From Mantis religiosa (taxonomy: Eukaryota > Arthropoda > Insecta > Mantodea > Mantidae): DNA of 64,000 bases. Under the pieces are notes generated by a model that saw only the letters and a program-made list of their open reading frames with translations, ran no database searches and had not been told where the DNA came from. The stretch covers positions 75,368,836 through 75,432,835 of the forward strand of contig CM060953.1 in the NCBI GenBank assembly GCA_030765055.1. The letters are read 5' to 3'. Positions 10,655 through 21,575 of the stretch are shown in pieces; position 1 is the stretch's first letter; each line of letters starts with the position of its first letter. The position numbers and the translations under genes were made by a program.

Positions 10655-11612
10655 ATATTGTCGCAAACCCGATCGCGATAGCGCGGCTTGTGTACACAAA
10701 AGGCCTGAAGATAAGGAGTATGCCGGAAGAAATAATGATAGCGCGAGATAAAAGACATGCCGGCACCGATAGGGTTACGCTTCTGGAAGGTGATAGAACA
10801 TTCGATTCCTGTTTGGTCCAGAAATATCTCGAATTTACGAAATAGGTATTTAAGGACGTGACGGCTCGCAAAGAGTTAGTGTGAAACAGTGTTGTGAAAT
10901 GAGAGACAGCCAGCTGGGTTGTTGTAACGAGAGCTAAGGATATAATCTGCTGTCACTGTTTGTTCCCCGTAGGGGAAGGGATCCGTCCCTTTCAGCTGCC
11001 AAAGTGCGGGCGCTGCGGACCCCTAGCACTCGTGGTACCTCTGACGTTACTAGAGGAACCTCGGGCCGAACATGACGGGCCCCTCCCGAATGGGAGCTAT
11101 TCGGATTGGGTTGGACTCGAGGGGGCAGTGTGTTCCCGTCACCCACGGGCAATTCGGTACCTCTGGCCAGACTACCGGCCGCCCGGAGGGGGTAGAGGGT
11201 TGGCTCATAAGTCCCGGGAACTAGCCTGCAGAGCTAGTAGCTGGTGAGCTAGACACTGGCGGCCCTACCAAGGTTATTTGGTAGCTGGTTCATCAAGGAC
11301 CGGCGCGTAAGTGGCGTATCCACTTCCGTCCTGTCTGCCGTGTGCAGGCGGGGGGGCAGCTTATAAAATAGGTGCTGTCCTATGGTAAATAACAGGAGAG
11401 GCCGGGTTCAGGTCCTACGGGGCTGGGACTAATGGGAGTAGATCCTCGGAGTATGTCACTGTTTGTTATTGTCATCGACCTTGGAAGATTGTGTTATTAT
11501 GTGATGTAATGTTGTTACGTGAGAATTGAACAGTGTATTTCTACGGGAATAAAGGAGATTTTTAATTTCTGCAACTTGGCCTTTTAATTCTACGAACCCA
11601 CAGTCACAATAT
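10655..11612 (+). mobile_element. Solo LTR (LTR copy 1), interrupted by a retroposon
   Basis: Starts TGTCGCAAACCCG (10659) and ends CCACAGTCACA (11608), flanked by a 4-bp repeat ATAT (10655-10658 and 11609-11612). A TATTTAAGG promoter-like box (10848) and a GGAATAAAGGAG poly(A) signal (about 11550) lie in the expected order. Removing the 503-bp insertion with its TSD copy leaves about 447 bp, close to the related LTR at 45018-45459 (442 bp). No internal retroviral sequence adjoins it, so it is a solo LTR. Superfamily not assigned. Confidence 0.7.
10951..11467 (+). mobile_element. GC-rich 489-bp retroposon nested in the solo LTR
   Basis: Exact 14-bp direct repeats TGTCACTGTTTGTT (10951-10964 and 11454-11467) bracket 10965-11453. 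The insert is far richer in G+C than its surroundings, has no TIRs and no poly(A). It is not convincingly tRNA-like. It could be a fragment of a LINE UTR of the style seen at 13119-13560, or an unnamed SINE. Orientation is uncertain. Confidence 0.7.
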
Positions 11613-11613
11613 T

Positions 11614-12962
11614 ACTATTTTCAAGCTGTAAACAATGCATGAATAAGCAATGCATCTACAGGTACTGAAACTCATAGAAGCACTTCCTTTTCTAGCTGAA
11701 ATAGACAAAAAAACATATATAAAGTCATGCATATATTTTCGGCTCATTTAAGTCAAGGTAGCGCTCATGATTCTATACCTGGTATTACTATTCCGGTGCA
11801 GTAGCATCCTGTGTTTCAAGAAGCTCATAGGGCATTTCCTCAGGAAAAAGGTTTGTTAGCTGTAAAACTGGCTATTTCTTTAAACGTATTAGCTGAGGTA
11901 AAGTTAACTCACTTCAGTCCAGCGGAAAGCCCTCAGGTCTGCAACATTAGTTCCTGGAACGAAAACAACAAAGGGGAAAGAAACAAAAAAGCATATAGAG
12001 TGATTCCCACTGGATACCAGTGAGTAGAACAATAACACGTAATCGCAGCGTCACTTTTCCCAGCACATTAATTTAATGAACAACGCAGACATAATAGCTT
12101 GAGCTACATTTATGACACTGCCGGAAAACAGTTGACAGTAATAACAGGATATAGGACATATATATATATACTCTTCCAATATAACAATCTGAATGAAATT
12201 TTTAAATTGTGCATACAGGTGTATCAGAATTTGAAATTAACCCTGAATGATAAGCAAGACGTATTGACCGTGTGAAATTTCAGAAATACTTATAAAAGAC
12301 GTAAACCACATATTTGTACCAGTGAAGCAAAACCCTTTCATGAATAACTTAGCAATAGTTTCTGGTTTAAAACATCTAACTTCATGTCCATTTTGTTTAA
12401 TAATGGAAATTAAAAGAAATATTTGTTGTTACTGTTGTTGTTAGAAAGGTTTGGAGTCTCATTTAGTAATTTATACCTGAACCATCACTGAATGAATATT
12501 GGAAATTATGCTCAAATGAGTACGGGTGAAGGGAGCCATATTCCCTACGAGGATATGAGAAAAACCCGTATCCAAGCAGCTCGCCTTAACCTAGTTTTGT
12601 AGATCAGACGCACTAGTTACAACATGGACATTGTCATGACAGTGACGGATTATACAAATAACGAAATTTTTCATGTCTACAGTGTTATGGATATGTGATA
12701 TTGTTACATAGGTTCTGTGTGCAATCTACAAATATTCAAATCTGGCAAATTCTACCTGGATCCTAAAACTATTAAGCACTCAATAAAAACAAATATGTAG
12801 CTTGTTAGATTAGAAGAAATCTAATGTTTTGCACTCTTGGAAAAATTATTCTTACAAGCTCACATTCTTCTATGAATCAAGATAGACATTTCCAGAAATG
12901 TCAAATTTCTTACAGATTTCCTTGTAGGTAAAATGGCAATAGGGGAATATAGTATTCTTATT
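11614..12962. other. Unannotated AT-rich spacer
   Basis: Only a short TA run (about 12159-12170) stands out. Confidence 0.4.
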
Positions 12963-13118
12963 GATAGAGTCGACATTAAAAATTGAATGTCACGGGCGGA
13001 ATTTGAACCACGGATCTACTGGTTTCCGTCCAGTCGCTCTTACCCATTGAGCTACCATGGCCAATTTGCCGTCATGATATTAAATTCCCCAATAGACGCG
13101 TATATTTCCCCGTTTCAC
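12963..13118 (-). mobile_element. SINE-C copy 2
   Basis: Minus strand: TGGTAGCTCAATGGGTAAGA (A box), ACGGAAACCAGTAGATCCG anticodon region, GGTTCAAATTCC (B box) and the 3' end GACATTCAATTTTTAATG.GACTCTATC. It abuts the LINE block that follows. Confidence 0.85.
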
Positions 13119-13560
13119 CGTTTGTGGCCCCCCAGGGGTCTACTGCGGTAGGTACGGAAATTGGCGATCCCGGGGTCCCGAGCCACCCTGACACCCTCGA
13201 CGTGGGTTCCTGTAAGTGGTGAGGGGTCAAACAAAACACCCACCCACGTGTAGGCCGTGAATGGAGACCCGTGTCGGTGGAAAGGTTTGTCCTGGTGTTT
13301 GAGGGATGCGCATCTGAGCTCGTTCCAGTCTTCTTCTGAATTCGGGGAGGGTGCGCATTTCCAATACACTACTTTGGTTTCTTCTTCGCCTAAACGGGAG
13401 GTTAGGCACTAAGCCGCCCCTGATCAATCGGCCAGGAATAGGCACTGTACCGAACTCCAGGGTGAGTGGGACGGCGATCCCGCTATATCCCCTGAGTAGC
13501 CCTGTCATCCCAGTGGGATGGCCCCTTGTTGGGCTCCGTGGTGGGTGGGGAGCACTGGGG
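13119..13560 (+). mobile_element. Probable 5' UTR of a LINE
   Basis: G+C-rich DNA, unlike the flanks, directly upstream of and co-oriented with the ORF1 remnant. It ends in GGGCTCCGTGGTGGGTGGGG. The assignment rests on position and composition only. Confidence 0.5.
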
Positions 13561-14310
13561 GATGAAGCTCATTCCATTTCTTATGTCACACCTTAACAAA
13601 GCACGTGGAAAAGAAATAGCTGAGTCTTGTGGTTCTCGCTCTTTAGTTATTTGTAGAACTGAAGAAGGTCGAAAATTTTCTACCGTGAAACCGTTCATTA
13701 CTCAAAAGGGTTTAGATGATATTGCTGGTCCTGTAAAATCATGTACTCAATCTCGCAATGACATGCTCCTGGTCGAAGCAGTTTCTTCGACGCAGGCTAC
13801 AAAAATCTTTAAAGTCAATATGCTTGCAAGCTATCCGGTGGGCGTTGAATTGCACAGGTTCCTGAACTCCTCGCGCGGTGTGACTATGGTACATCCAGTT
13901 CACCGCAAAGAACGAGGTAAACTAGTGCCCACCGTACCCTGTTTCTTACCTTTGATCTCCCGCCAAGGATTAAGGCAGGGTATAAGGAAAATAGTAAGAC
14001 CAGTGAAAGGAAAGCTAAGCAGCACAAATATCCGCAAACATCTCCGCCAACAACATCTGAGGAATCATCTGGATAGGACGCTGAACGGAGATTTTCATCT
14101 TCGCCGGTGGCAGTTTCCGATCGTTTCGAGAGACCGGATTCGAAGTGACTAGTACGGAAGCCGTCCTCTTCCATTGAGGATGTCGAGCGGGTAAATTCTG
14201 TTCTCACTGCCCAAACGATAGTGAGGAAAAGGCAGGAAAAACCCGCTGAAAGTGCTAGCCCAGCCCCAAATGAAAGTAACAAATTCATTCGACCACCACT
14301 GGGTAGGTAG
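13561..14310 (+). pseudogene. LINE ORF1 (Gag-like) remnant, Jockey-type, internally deleted
   Basis: ORF1 proteins of Jockey-like LINEs bind the element RNA. Seen: a frame from 13526 reads FSTVKPFITQKGLDDIAG, then KSCTQSRNDMLLVEAVSS, ASYPVGVELHRFLNSSRGV: the gag-like domain that precedes zinc knuckles. After a frameshift near 13930, LTFDLPPRIKAGY is followed abruptly by a Ser/Thr-rich tail (TSPPTTSEESS) and a final VRKRQEKPAESASPAPNES. The CCHC zinc knuckles usual in between are missing, which implies an internal deletion. No RT follows, so this is only the 5' part. Homology is from memory of the family. Confidence 0.65.
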
Positions 14311-15950
14311 CTTTTGTCATGGCAAGTTGATATTGAAAGTGGTAATTTTATGCCTTTTGGTATTTTATTGGTAATTACTGTTCTGTACTTTCTAATATAC
14401 CTGCATTGTGTATATGATGCTATTCGGAAATAGATATCTCAGTATAAAGAATCATTTTGACATAAATAGTTTTCTACATATAAAAATGTTTGTGTATAGC
14501 AGAAAATCAGTAGAAGTAGATACTGACAAGATGAGCAAAAAGTAAGCAATTATCCATGAGATATCCCGGCGTTCTTTGGAAACTGAGATATCTGTATCAT
14601 TTTTACTTCGTGAAAAAGTTCTTAAGGTTATAGGTATTTTAGTGATACGATGTTTTAATGTAAATTTTAATATGCTTAATATTTTAAGTAATACCATAGA
14701 TATTAATTTCTAAATCCATTAGTAGGAAGCCCTTCTTCGAAATTGTTTTAAGTAATTAAGCTGGAACAGCAACTTTCAAATGTTATCTGTTTATGCAAGA
14801 CGTGACTTTAATTACTAGCAAGATATAGACAGAAATTTACAGGTGTTTCAAGAAGTAGCACGTTAAGTTTCAACGAAGTTCTACTACCTTTACGAGACCG
14901 AGAAGGAAAGTTGAAATGAGAATCCCACGATGTGCATATAAATTTAGCTAAAGAGATAACTTCTCTAAATGCAAGCTCTGCTTTCATAAAAAGTAACATT
15001 AATTTTAGTACATTCGGACATGTAGTATATAGTATATAATTGAATGTAGCTAGATTTTAATTTTATACAAGAACGGGAGATTTTGTTTTAATTCGTTTGC
15101 ATCGTTCTTGAGAAATCAATCCATCACAAGCCTGCTGGAGTATCTCGTATGGAGTGTACTCAGCCTTGTGTGGAACTTGGAGACCAAATTGGAGGCCATT
15201 TTTATAGAAATATATTCGATCAGTTCTCCAAAATCACGCAAAAACATCTGGAAGGAGGCGGTATGCTAACAACATACTGCATGTAAACAGACAAGGAATG
15301 CAACGGGGGCTGTATATCCTATGTTATTATAAATTTATTGTTAGTAGTTTGTGATTTTACTACTTCGTTTTATTAGAACTAACCCACCTCCATGGTAAAG
15401 AAATAAGTTAAAAATTTTATATGTATATCACACGAAAACTGCGTATCACAAAACCTTTGCATAACCTGTGCTGAAGATTTTATTTAGAGCATGATATAAT
15501 GTACTCAATTTTGTAAAAAGTATTCTCATAATTTCTTATACGTTTATGTATAATATTAGCAAAAATTGTAATATTTCATATTTCCTTCCACGTATAATGG
15601 GATTAGGTGAATAAGAGGTTTTAAGTATTTATTAGCTGATCATTTCTCTGATTGTTTTTAAATTCTGTCATATTTGCATGACCAACCAAAAGTAATTTGA
15701 GAAGACTATGTATACCTTTTAACTGCTGTGGTTTTTCATAATCCCAGCTTAATAAAAATCATAGATATTTAATTCTTCTCAGAGGCTTTAGGTTATTGAG
15801 CTTAAAGTTCCTTTACGTGTCGTACCTTGCAACATGTGACCATAACTTTTACTTGTCTTAGAAGGAAGTCAGAATTTTACATCCAAAAAAATTTACCGCA
15901 CTCCGCAGGGTTTAAAGCAGAACCTAACATAGCCTATGGAGGACAATTAG
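14311..15950. other. Unannotated AT-rich spacer
   Basis: No coding motif, SINE head or inverted repeat recognised. Confidence 0.4.
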
Positions 15951-16313
15951 GAGTGAGTGAGTGGGTGGGTGAGTGAGTGAATGAGTGAGTGGGTTGGTGG
16001 GGTGAGTGAGTGAATGAGTGAGTGGGTTGGTGGGGTGAGTGAGTGGGTGGGTGGGTGGATGAGTGAGTTTGAGTGAGTGGTTGGGTGGGTGAGTAAGTGA
16101 GTGGGTGGGTGAGTGGATAGGTGAGTGTGTGCGTGAGTGAGTGAATGAGTGAGTGAATGAGTGAGTGAGTGAGTGTGTGAGTGCGTGAGTGCGTGAGTGC
16201 GTGAGTGAGTGAGTGAGTGAGTGGGTGAGTGAGTGAGTGAGTGAGTGAGTGAGTGAGTGAGTGAGTGAGTGAGTGAGTGAGTGAGTGAGTGAGTGAGTGA
16301 GTGAGTGAGTGAG
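15951..16313. repeat. (GTGA)n satellite tract, 363 bp
   Basis: Tetranucleotide GTGA array. The right end (about 16217-16312) is perfect. Toward the left it is increasingly interrupted by GTGG, GTGC and GTGAAT variants and by a repeated higher-order unit (GGGTTGGTGGGGTGAGTGAG occurs twice near 15990 and 16024). The long reading frames it creates (repeated Leu-Thr-His-Ser on the minus strand) are artefacts. Confidence 0.97.
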
Positions 16314-18316
16314 GTTTAAGGGTCCAAACAAAGCCAGGCCATTTGTGTCCGACAGGGGACAAAGAGTAAAAGTATAATTACATAGAATATACAAATAAAT
16401 AATATGATATTTCTTGTCTACTTCATAAAAGATGACCATTGTGGGCGTTAACAGGATTCACATGTTTTATAAGAAGTTAAGTATAATTTTGACCATCTCT
16501 TACATAAGATAACTTTTATGTAAAGGTAACTGAGAATAAAGAGCGCTATTCCCAAAAAGTTTAAGATATATATTTCATTCTTAGCTATATGACAAGCTGA
16601 TAAAATTATTGGTAGCGTTTAGAGAACGTGAAAATTGTTTTAAAAATGTCAATGGGAATGGTTGTTTTAGGTTGGGCAGTTAAAAAAATCCTATCACATT
16701 CTTGAAGATTCTTGCAATAAAGCAAGATAATTAAACAGTTTAAGAATGTAACTTGAACTTTCACTTTTCTTACACATTTAGATGTATTTATATGTGTTAC
16801 AAAACATTTAGATAGTTAAATACAATTGTGCAAGGATAGTTTGTAGTGCACAAACAAGTATACTCTGATCTTTTCGTATGACGCCTTTATTACATTCAGA
16901 AAGACTCAAAACATTTTCTTTCTTTAAATAGAATTCGTCAAAAAGTTTCCCTGAAATCACTGCGCACACTTAGTACGGCGGTGACAGAGAAGATGCATAA
17001 CCACCAGGCGCAAAATCAGAATAATATGGGTATAATTGCGAAATGAAAAATTGGCTGGTTTAAAGAAAAATAATCAGTAACATTTAGGTATACTTCAGGT
17101 ATTCGACCTTCAGCTGTTAGTTTCCGTAACTAGGGGAGGGCTCTGTGATGCGCGGTGAGCTGGTTTGATTCTATCAATTCACAGTTTTTAAAAACCCACG
17201 CCTGTGCTTCTTAGTGCCGACAAGTGTGCCTTCGGCGCTTGTTTCCAGTAACTGTGTGTGAAAGAGAATCACGTTGTGGAATATGGAACAGAGGGATAAC
17301 CGAGGGATCACTTTTACAAATAAATAAAAAGTATTATTGCATGGATCTACTGAGAAGGATGGAAGAGCATTAGGCGTTTTAAGTGCGAACGCTAATCGTA
17401 GCAGCTATGACTTTTCAGTTTAAACATCCGTATATTATTGCCTTTTCTGTATATTCTATAATGCATTTAAACGATTTTAGTGTTAAGTCAATAAAATAAA
17501 TAACATAGTCTTCATATGTATTCCATTGAAAACACCTATAAAAATTCTTGTAATGTATTTCTTATAATCAAGTACTAAATGCAACCCTTAATTGTTAGAG
17601 TAATTAGCGCTTCTCCTATTTTTGTAAAATATAAATGTTTAATGAAAGTATTTTAAATAACGGAATAAATCTAAGAACTATGAAATTAATTGCAGTATTA
17701 TTAAGTGCTGATGGATAAATTTAGATTTTTCATTCATTTATATCATCTTACTCTTAAAAACCGTACCATTATGCATAAAATACATCATATGTTGAACAGG
17801 TCCAAAAGCCCCAGCGATAAATGAGACTTTAACAAAAAGATGAAGATATTTAATTATTATCACCAGGAAACCTGTATTATTCTCATTAATTTTCTTATTG
17901 ATTGACTTGAATACAATTAAATATATAGAATTTCATACAACATAATGTCTTTGCAAATACGAGGGAGTTTATTTTCTCAATTTTTATTGGAACAGTTACC
18001 TGTGAGTCACATTTTTTCTGGTTAATTGAATTGGCAGAATCTGTTGAAAGATACACTTTAAATATTAGGATGATTCAAATAGCCCGTGGGTGCTGCTAAA
18101 CATCTAATTTAGTGTTCATAGCCAGCTGATCATATTTAAGAAAAGTACCTATAATTTATAATAGGTTTCAATTAAAATTAAGCAAATAACCTGTCTTATT
18201 TAACAAATAAGAGTTTTGTATAATAGTATACACATATATGAACTTAAGATGACATGCATTCTATAGCCCGTAAAATTTCAATCTGATATCGTAGATGGAC
18301 CGTAAGTTTAACATAT
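16314..18316. other. Unannotated AT-rich spacer
   Basis: No supported feature on either strand. A slightly G+C-richer stretch lies at 17130-17270. Confidence 0.4.
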
Positions 18317-18705
18317 TGTAATTATTGTGGGTTCGTAAAATAAAAAGTAGAGTTTGCAGAAATTCAAAACGCTCTTTATTTCTGTAGAAAGACACTTCTA
18401 CAACTCTTTGTAGCAGAATGACGTAACACACGCGAAAGCAATACTCAAGGCCGTTTGCCACACGTCCATAGACAACTGCATTCACTCACTAGCAGCTTCG
18501 CTGCACGACTGACTCGTCGAATAGCAGTTCAAGCTCCAATTGGCGCATTTATACACGAGCCGCTGTTTCTCGAAGGTTGGCGAAGCCACACGATATTATT
18601 TCGAGGTGGGAAGCGAAGGAGACGTAACTGTCCAGGCATCTCTTTGGCTCTTTCTCACCCCACCCCGTCTCTCCTCGGCAAGAGCCGAGCCGGGCACTTG
18701 GTGAT
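18317..18705 (-). mobile_element. Solo LTR (LTR copy 2)
   Basis: Minus strand. The 3' end resembles the 10.6-kb LTR (AATAAAGAGCG, TTTGAATTTCTGCAAA, TTTACGAACCCACA). The middle shares with the 45-kb LTR the block CGAGAAACAGCGGCTCGTG followed by TATAAATG, a plausible TATA box, and CTATGGACGTGTGGCA. An ATAT repeat is possible at both flanks. No internal domain adjoins it. Confidence 0.7.
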
Positions 18706-20711
18706 ATATGTGATATTGGTGAGATGGGACCTTTATTCCCACTTAAATCTTTTTATTGAATTTCTAAATCGGAAATGAGGAGTAACCGCTATGCCAGGGT
18801 TTGACTTGTACTTCTCTCTGAAGTGTCGCCTCAAGTGGTACTAGTCAGTTCCTTGCCATAAACTCTAATTAAGTTCCATGTTCTAGAGAACAGAGATTAT
18901 AATAAGAGTAAACCAAAATTTTAAAAAGTTAATCTTAAAATACCGCATTATATCAAACCCTCTCCATAAATATTAACTACTCTTAGAATACTCGTTCAAA
19001 GCATGGATTTGTTGAACTAAATTCAAATAAAATGAGTCACTCTTAAGAGCAGTACTTATATTACAATTTTGAGACTATTTTGTAACGTAGGATTTACTCA
19101 AACAAAATGTCACACATTGTAAAACATCGCTTTGTAAATGTACGTAAAATAACGCTCTTTGATTATTAAAATTATTCTGGAAGCTCTATTTATTACATTG
19201 TAGACTTATGAATAACGATTCAGAACTAGAACTCAAATTATGAAATAGTATATCTTATTTGCAAAATAATAAAATGTAGCATTGTAAGTGTTTTTATTCT
19301 AGCAGTTTAATAAATTTCCGTTCGAGCAGGGACAGTAAGGAACAAAAAATACAGACTCCAAGTTTCCAATTTGTTTCAAAGTAATCCGGATCTTTATTCA
19401 GAGTACCTGACCCTATGCATGTTTTACAAATATGTAATTGTTATAAAAATAATTTTGTATTTGCTTCGTTTAAAGAAGATGTATAATTCTAGCATAATAG
19501 CAATTGCCTTTTCTCATAAGATATATGAATAAATATATTTTATTATTTGCCGATGTTATAACAGGGTTTTCTGTGAGTTTCTTTTATACAGAGGCACTCC
19601 CACCCATCAACCCCACTTTTATATGTTCCTAAATATCCTTAACTATGTTCACCCAATTTTCTTCCCACCTATCAAAGTTTAGTTCCACCTAAAACAAGAG
19701 TTTGAGACATGCCTATGAACACAGCATAAAGTATTTCAGCTGTTTCGTTGCTTAGCACAAATAATATTTACATTTTATGTAGTTTATTTTAGTAGATTTT
19801 ATATTTTTCTTTCTTCAATTCTCAAAATTCATATATGTTTAGTTAAACAACTGCCCACTTACAGATATGTAATAAATCGTAATAAATAATAAATAACACT
19901 CTTCATTGCTTCATAAAAGAAGAAAATGAGCAAAAGAAGTAATATTTGCAATAAAATGCTGATCCAAGTATTTCGGTTTGTTACCTATTACGAATTTCCC
20001 ATTTAAGACAATGATGAAAGTATTTCAAATTGCATAAACACACATTATTTCATATTAAAATTATATTGGGATACGCTTGCATAACAACTTAATCTTCAAC
20101 TCATTGCGGAATGTAATCTAAATATGTACAGCATTATCCCTTACTGCCAGATCATAAGAAAGACCACAACTTAAATTTATAGAACATTATATTGCTATAG
20201 AACTAGCATCTATAAAAATTTGATTTGAGTACTAAAATGACTTGTTTCAGCCACAGAGAGCTAGTGTTTCTGGATGCTGCCTGGTAAGCTATTATATGTT
20301 TAAAATAACAGAGCCTCAAATCCATTTATATTAATAGAAGTTTACATCTATGTTCTTAAATATGAACTTACCATCATCCGTGTAGAATAATTTTGTAACC
20401 AGTCATATAAAACATAATTGTTCATATTCCTCTTAATAAAAAGTAGACAGAGCTGAAAATTAAATCGACATTACAAAATCTCAGTCTGATAAATATTTCT
20501 TAGGGGAACATCATATATTATTTCCAAAATCTTTTCAGTTGTAAAATAAATAATTTATTGATTGGTGTATTCTTTACTATAGAAAAAAGAAATAAATAAA
20601 ACTAACGTTTATATGTAACGTTTGAAAAATTATGTTAGCATGAATTTCACAGCGTCTGAACTTATTAGTGTATTACGGTCGTATAAGCAGCTTTCTAAAA
20701 GTATGTATTTA
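18706..20711. other. Unannotated AT-rich spacer
   Basis: Very AT-rich. No coding motif or repeat recognised. Confidence 0.4.
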
Positions 20712-21575
20712 TACGAGGTGTATTAAAGTTATAACACTTCCTATTTTTTCAGGACTGGGGCCAGATAGGAACTTCTGGTTTTATTTAAATACATGTGGAC
20801 TCTTTGTGAATGCGTGACAGAGATGGTAGCACTGTGCAGTGGATAGAACCCTAGTGGCAGCGACGAGAGTTAGGACTGTTCTTATTACTTAAAATGGCGA
20901 CATTTTTATTGCAAGAACAGCATGTAATCATTCGTTTTCTCCATTTTCGTGGTGTGACCTATTGAAATGAGGCATATGGTGATGGTACCATGAATGTGTC
21001 TAATGTGCGTTCCTGGGTGCGATAGTTCAGTGAAGGCATCGTGTGACAACAAAACAAGACAGTCACGGCCTCCCCCCCCCCCCCCAGCCGGTCTGAAGAC
21101 ATGATCCAGTGAGTAAAGAACGTTGTTTTGAAGGATCTTCAATTGAGCGTTGCAGACATCGCCTCCAAAATTGGGATTTCCGTGGGATCTGTGCACACAA
21201 TCCTGCATGAAGATCTGAAAATGCGATAAGTGTTCTGACTTCATTGGACTGTCGCATCCTGGAACGCATATAAGACATCCATGGTACCATCACCACATGT
21301 CTCACTCAACTGGCGATGAATTTCAGCAGGTGTCACACAACGAAAATGGAGAAAACGAATAAGTACACACTGTTCTTGTAATAAAAATGATATCATTTTA
21401 TGTATAAAAGCGTCCTATCATCGCTGTCACTAGATTTCTATGCACTGTACCGTGCTGCCATCTCTGTCACACATCCACAAAGAATCCACGTGTATTTTAA
21501 AAAGAGCAGCAGTTCCTATCTGCTCCCAGTCCTGAACAAAAAATAGGAGGTGCTATAACTTGAACCCACCTGGTA
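20712..21575. mobile_element. Palindromic (foldback) mariner derivative, 864 bp
   Basis: The ends read TACGAGGTGTATTAAAGTTA and, reversed, TACCAGGTGGGTTCAAGTTA, each starting with TA. Inverted similarity continues for about 335 bp on each side (20712-21045 and 21237-21575). Both arms contain the start of a mariner transposase (frame LQEQHVIIRFLHFRGVT on the left). The unique centre encodes a helix-turn-helix piece, SVADIASKIGISVGSVHTIL (21144-21203). A C-run of 12 interrupts near 21070. Both ends therefore correspond to the 5' end of the parent. No catalytic domain. Confidence 0.85.

Noticed and set aside
10960..11247. 95-codon ORF in the GC-rich retroposon
   Set aside because: Stops are rare in G+C-rich DNA; frames on both strands are equally open and no motif is present.
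15924..16439. 142-171 codon frames rich in Leu-Thr-His-Ser on the minus strand
   Set aside because: Artefact of the GTGA tetranucleotide array, whose 12-base phase lacks stops.
16314..20711. Possible host gene exons between the GTGA tract and the palindromic mariner
   Set aside because: Only short frames without conserved motifs or paired splice signals could be found.
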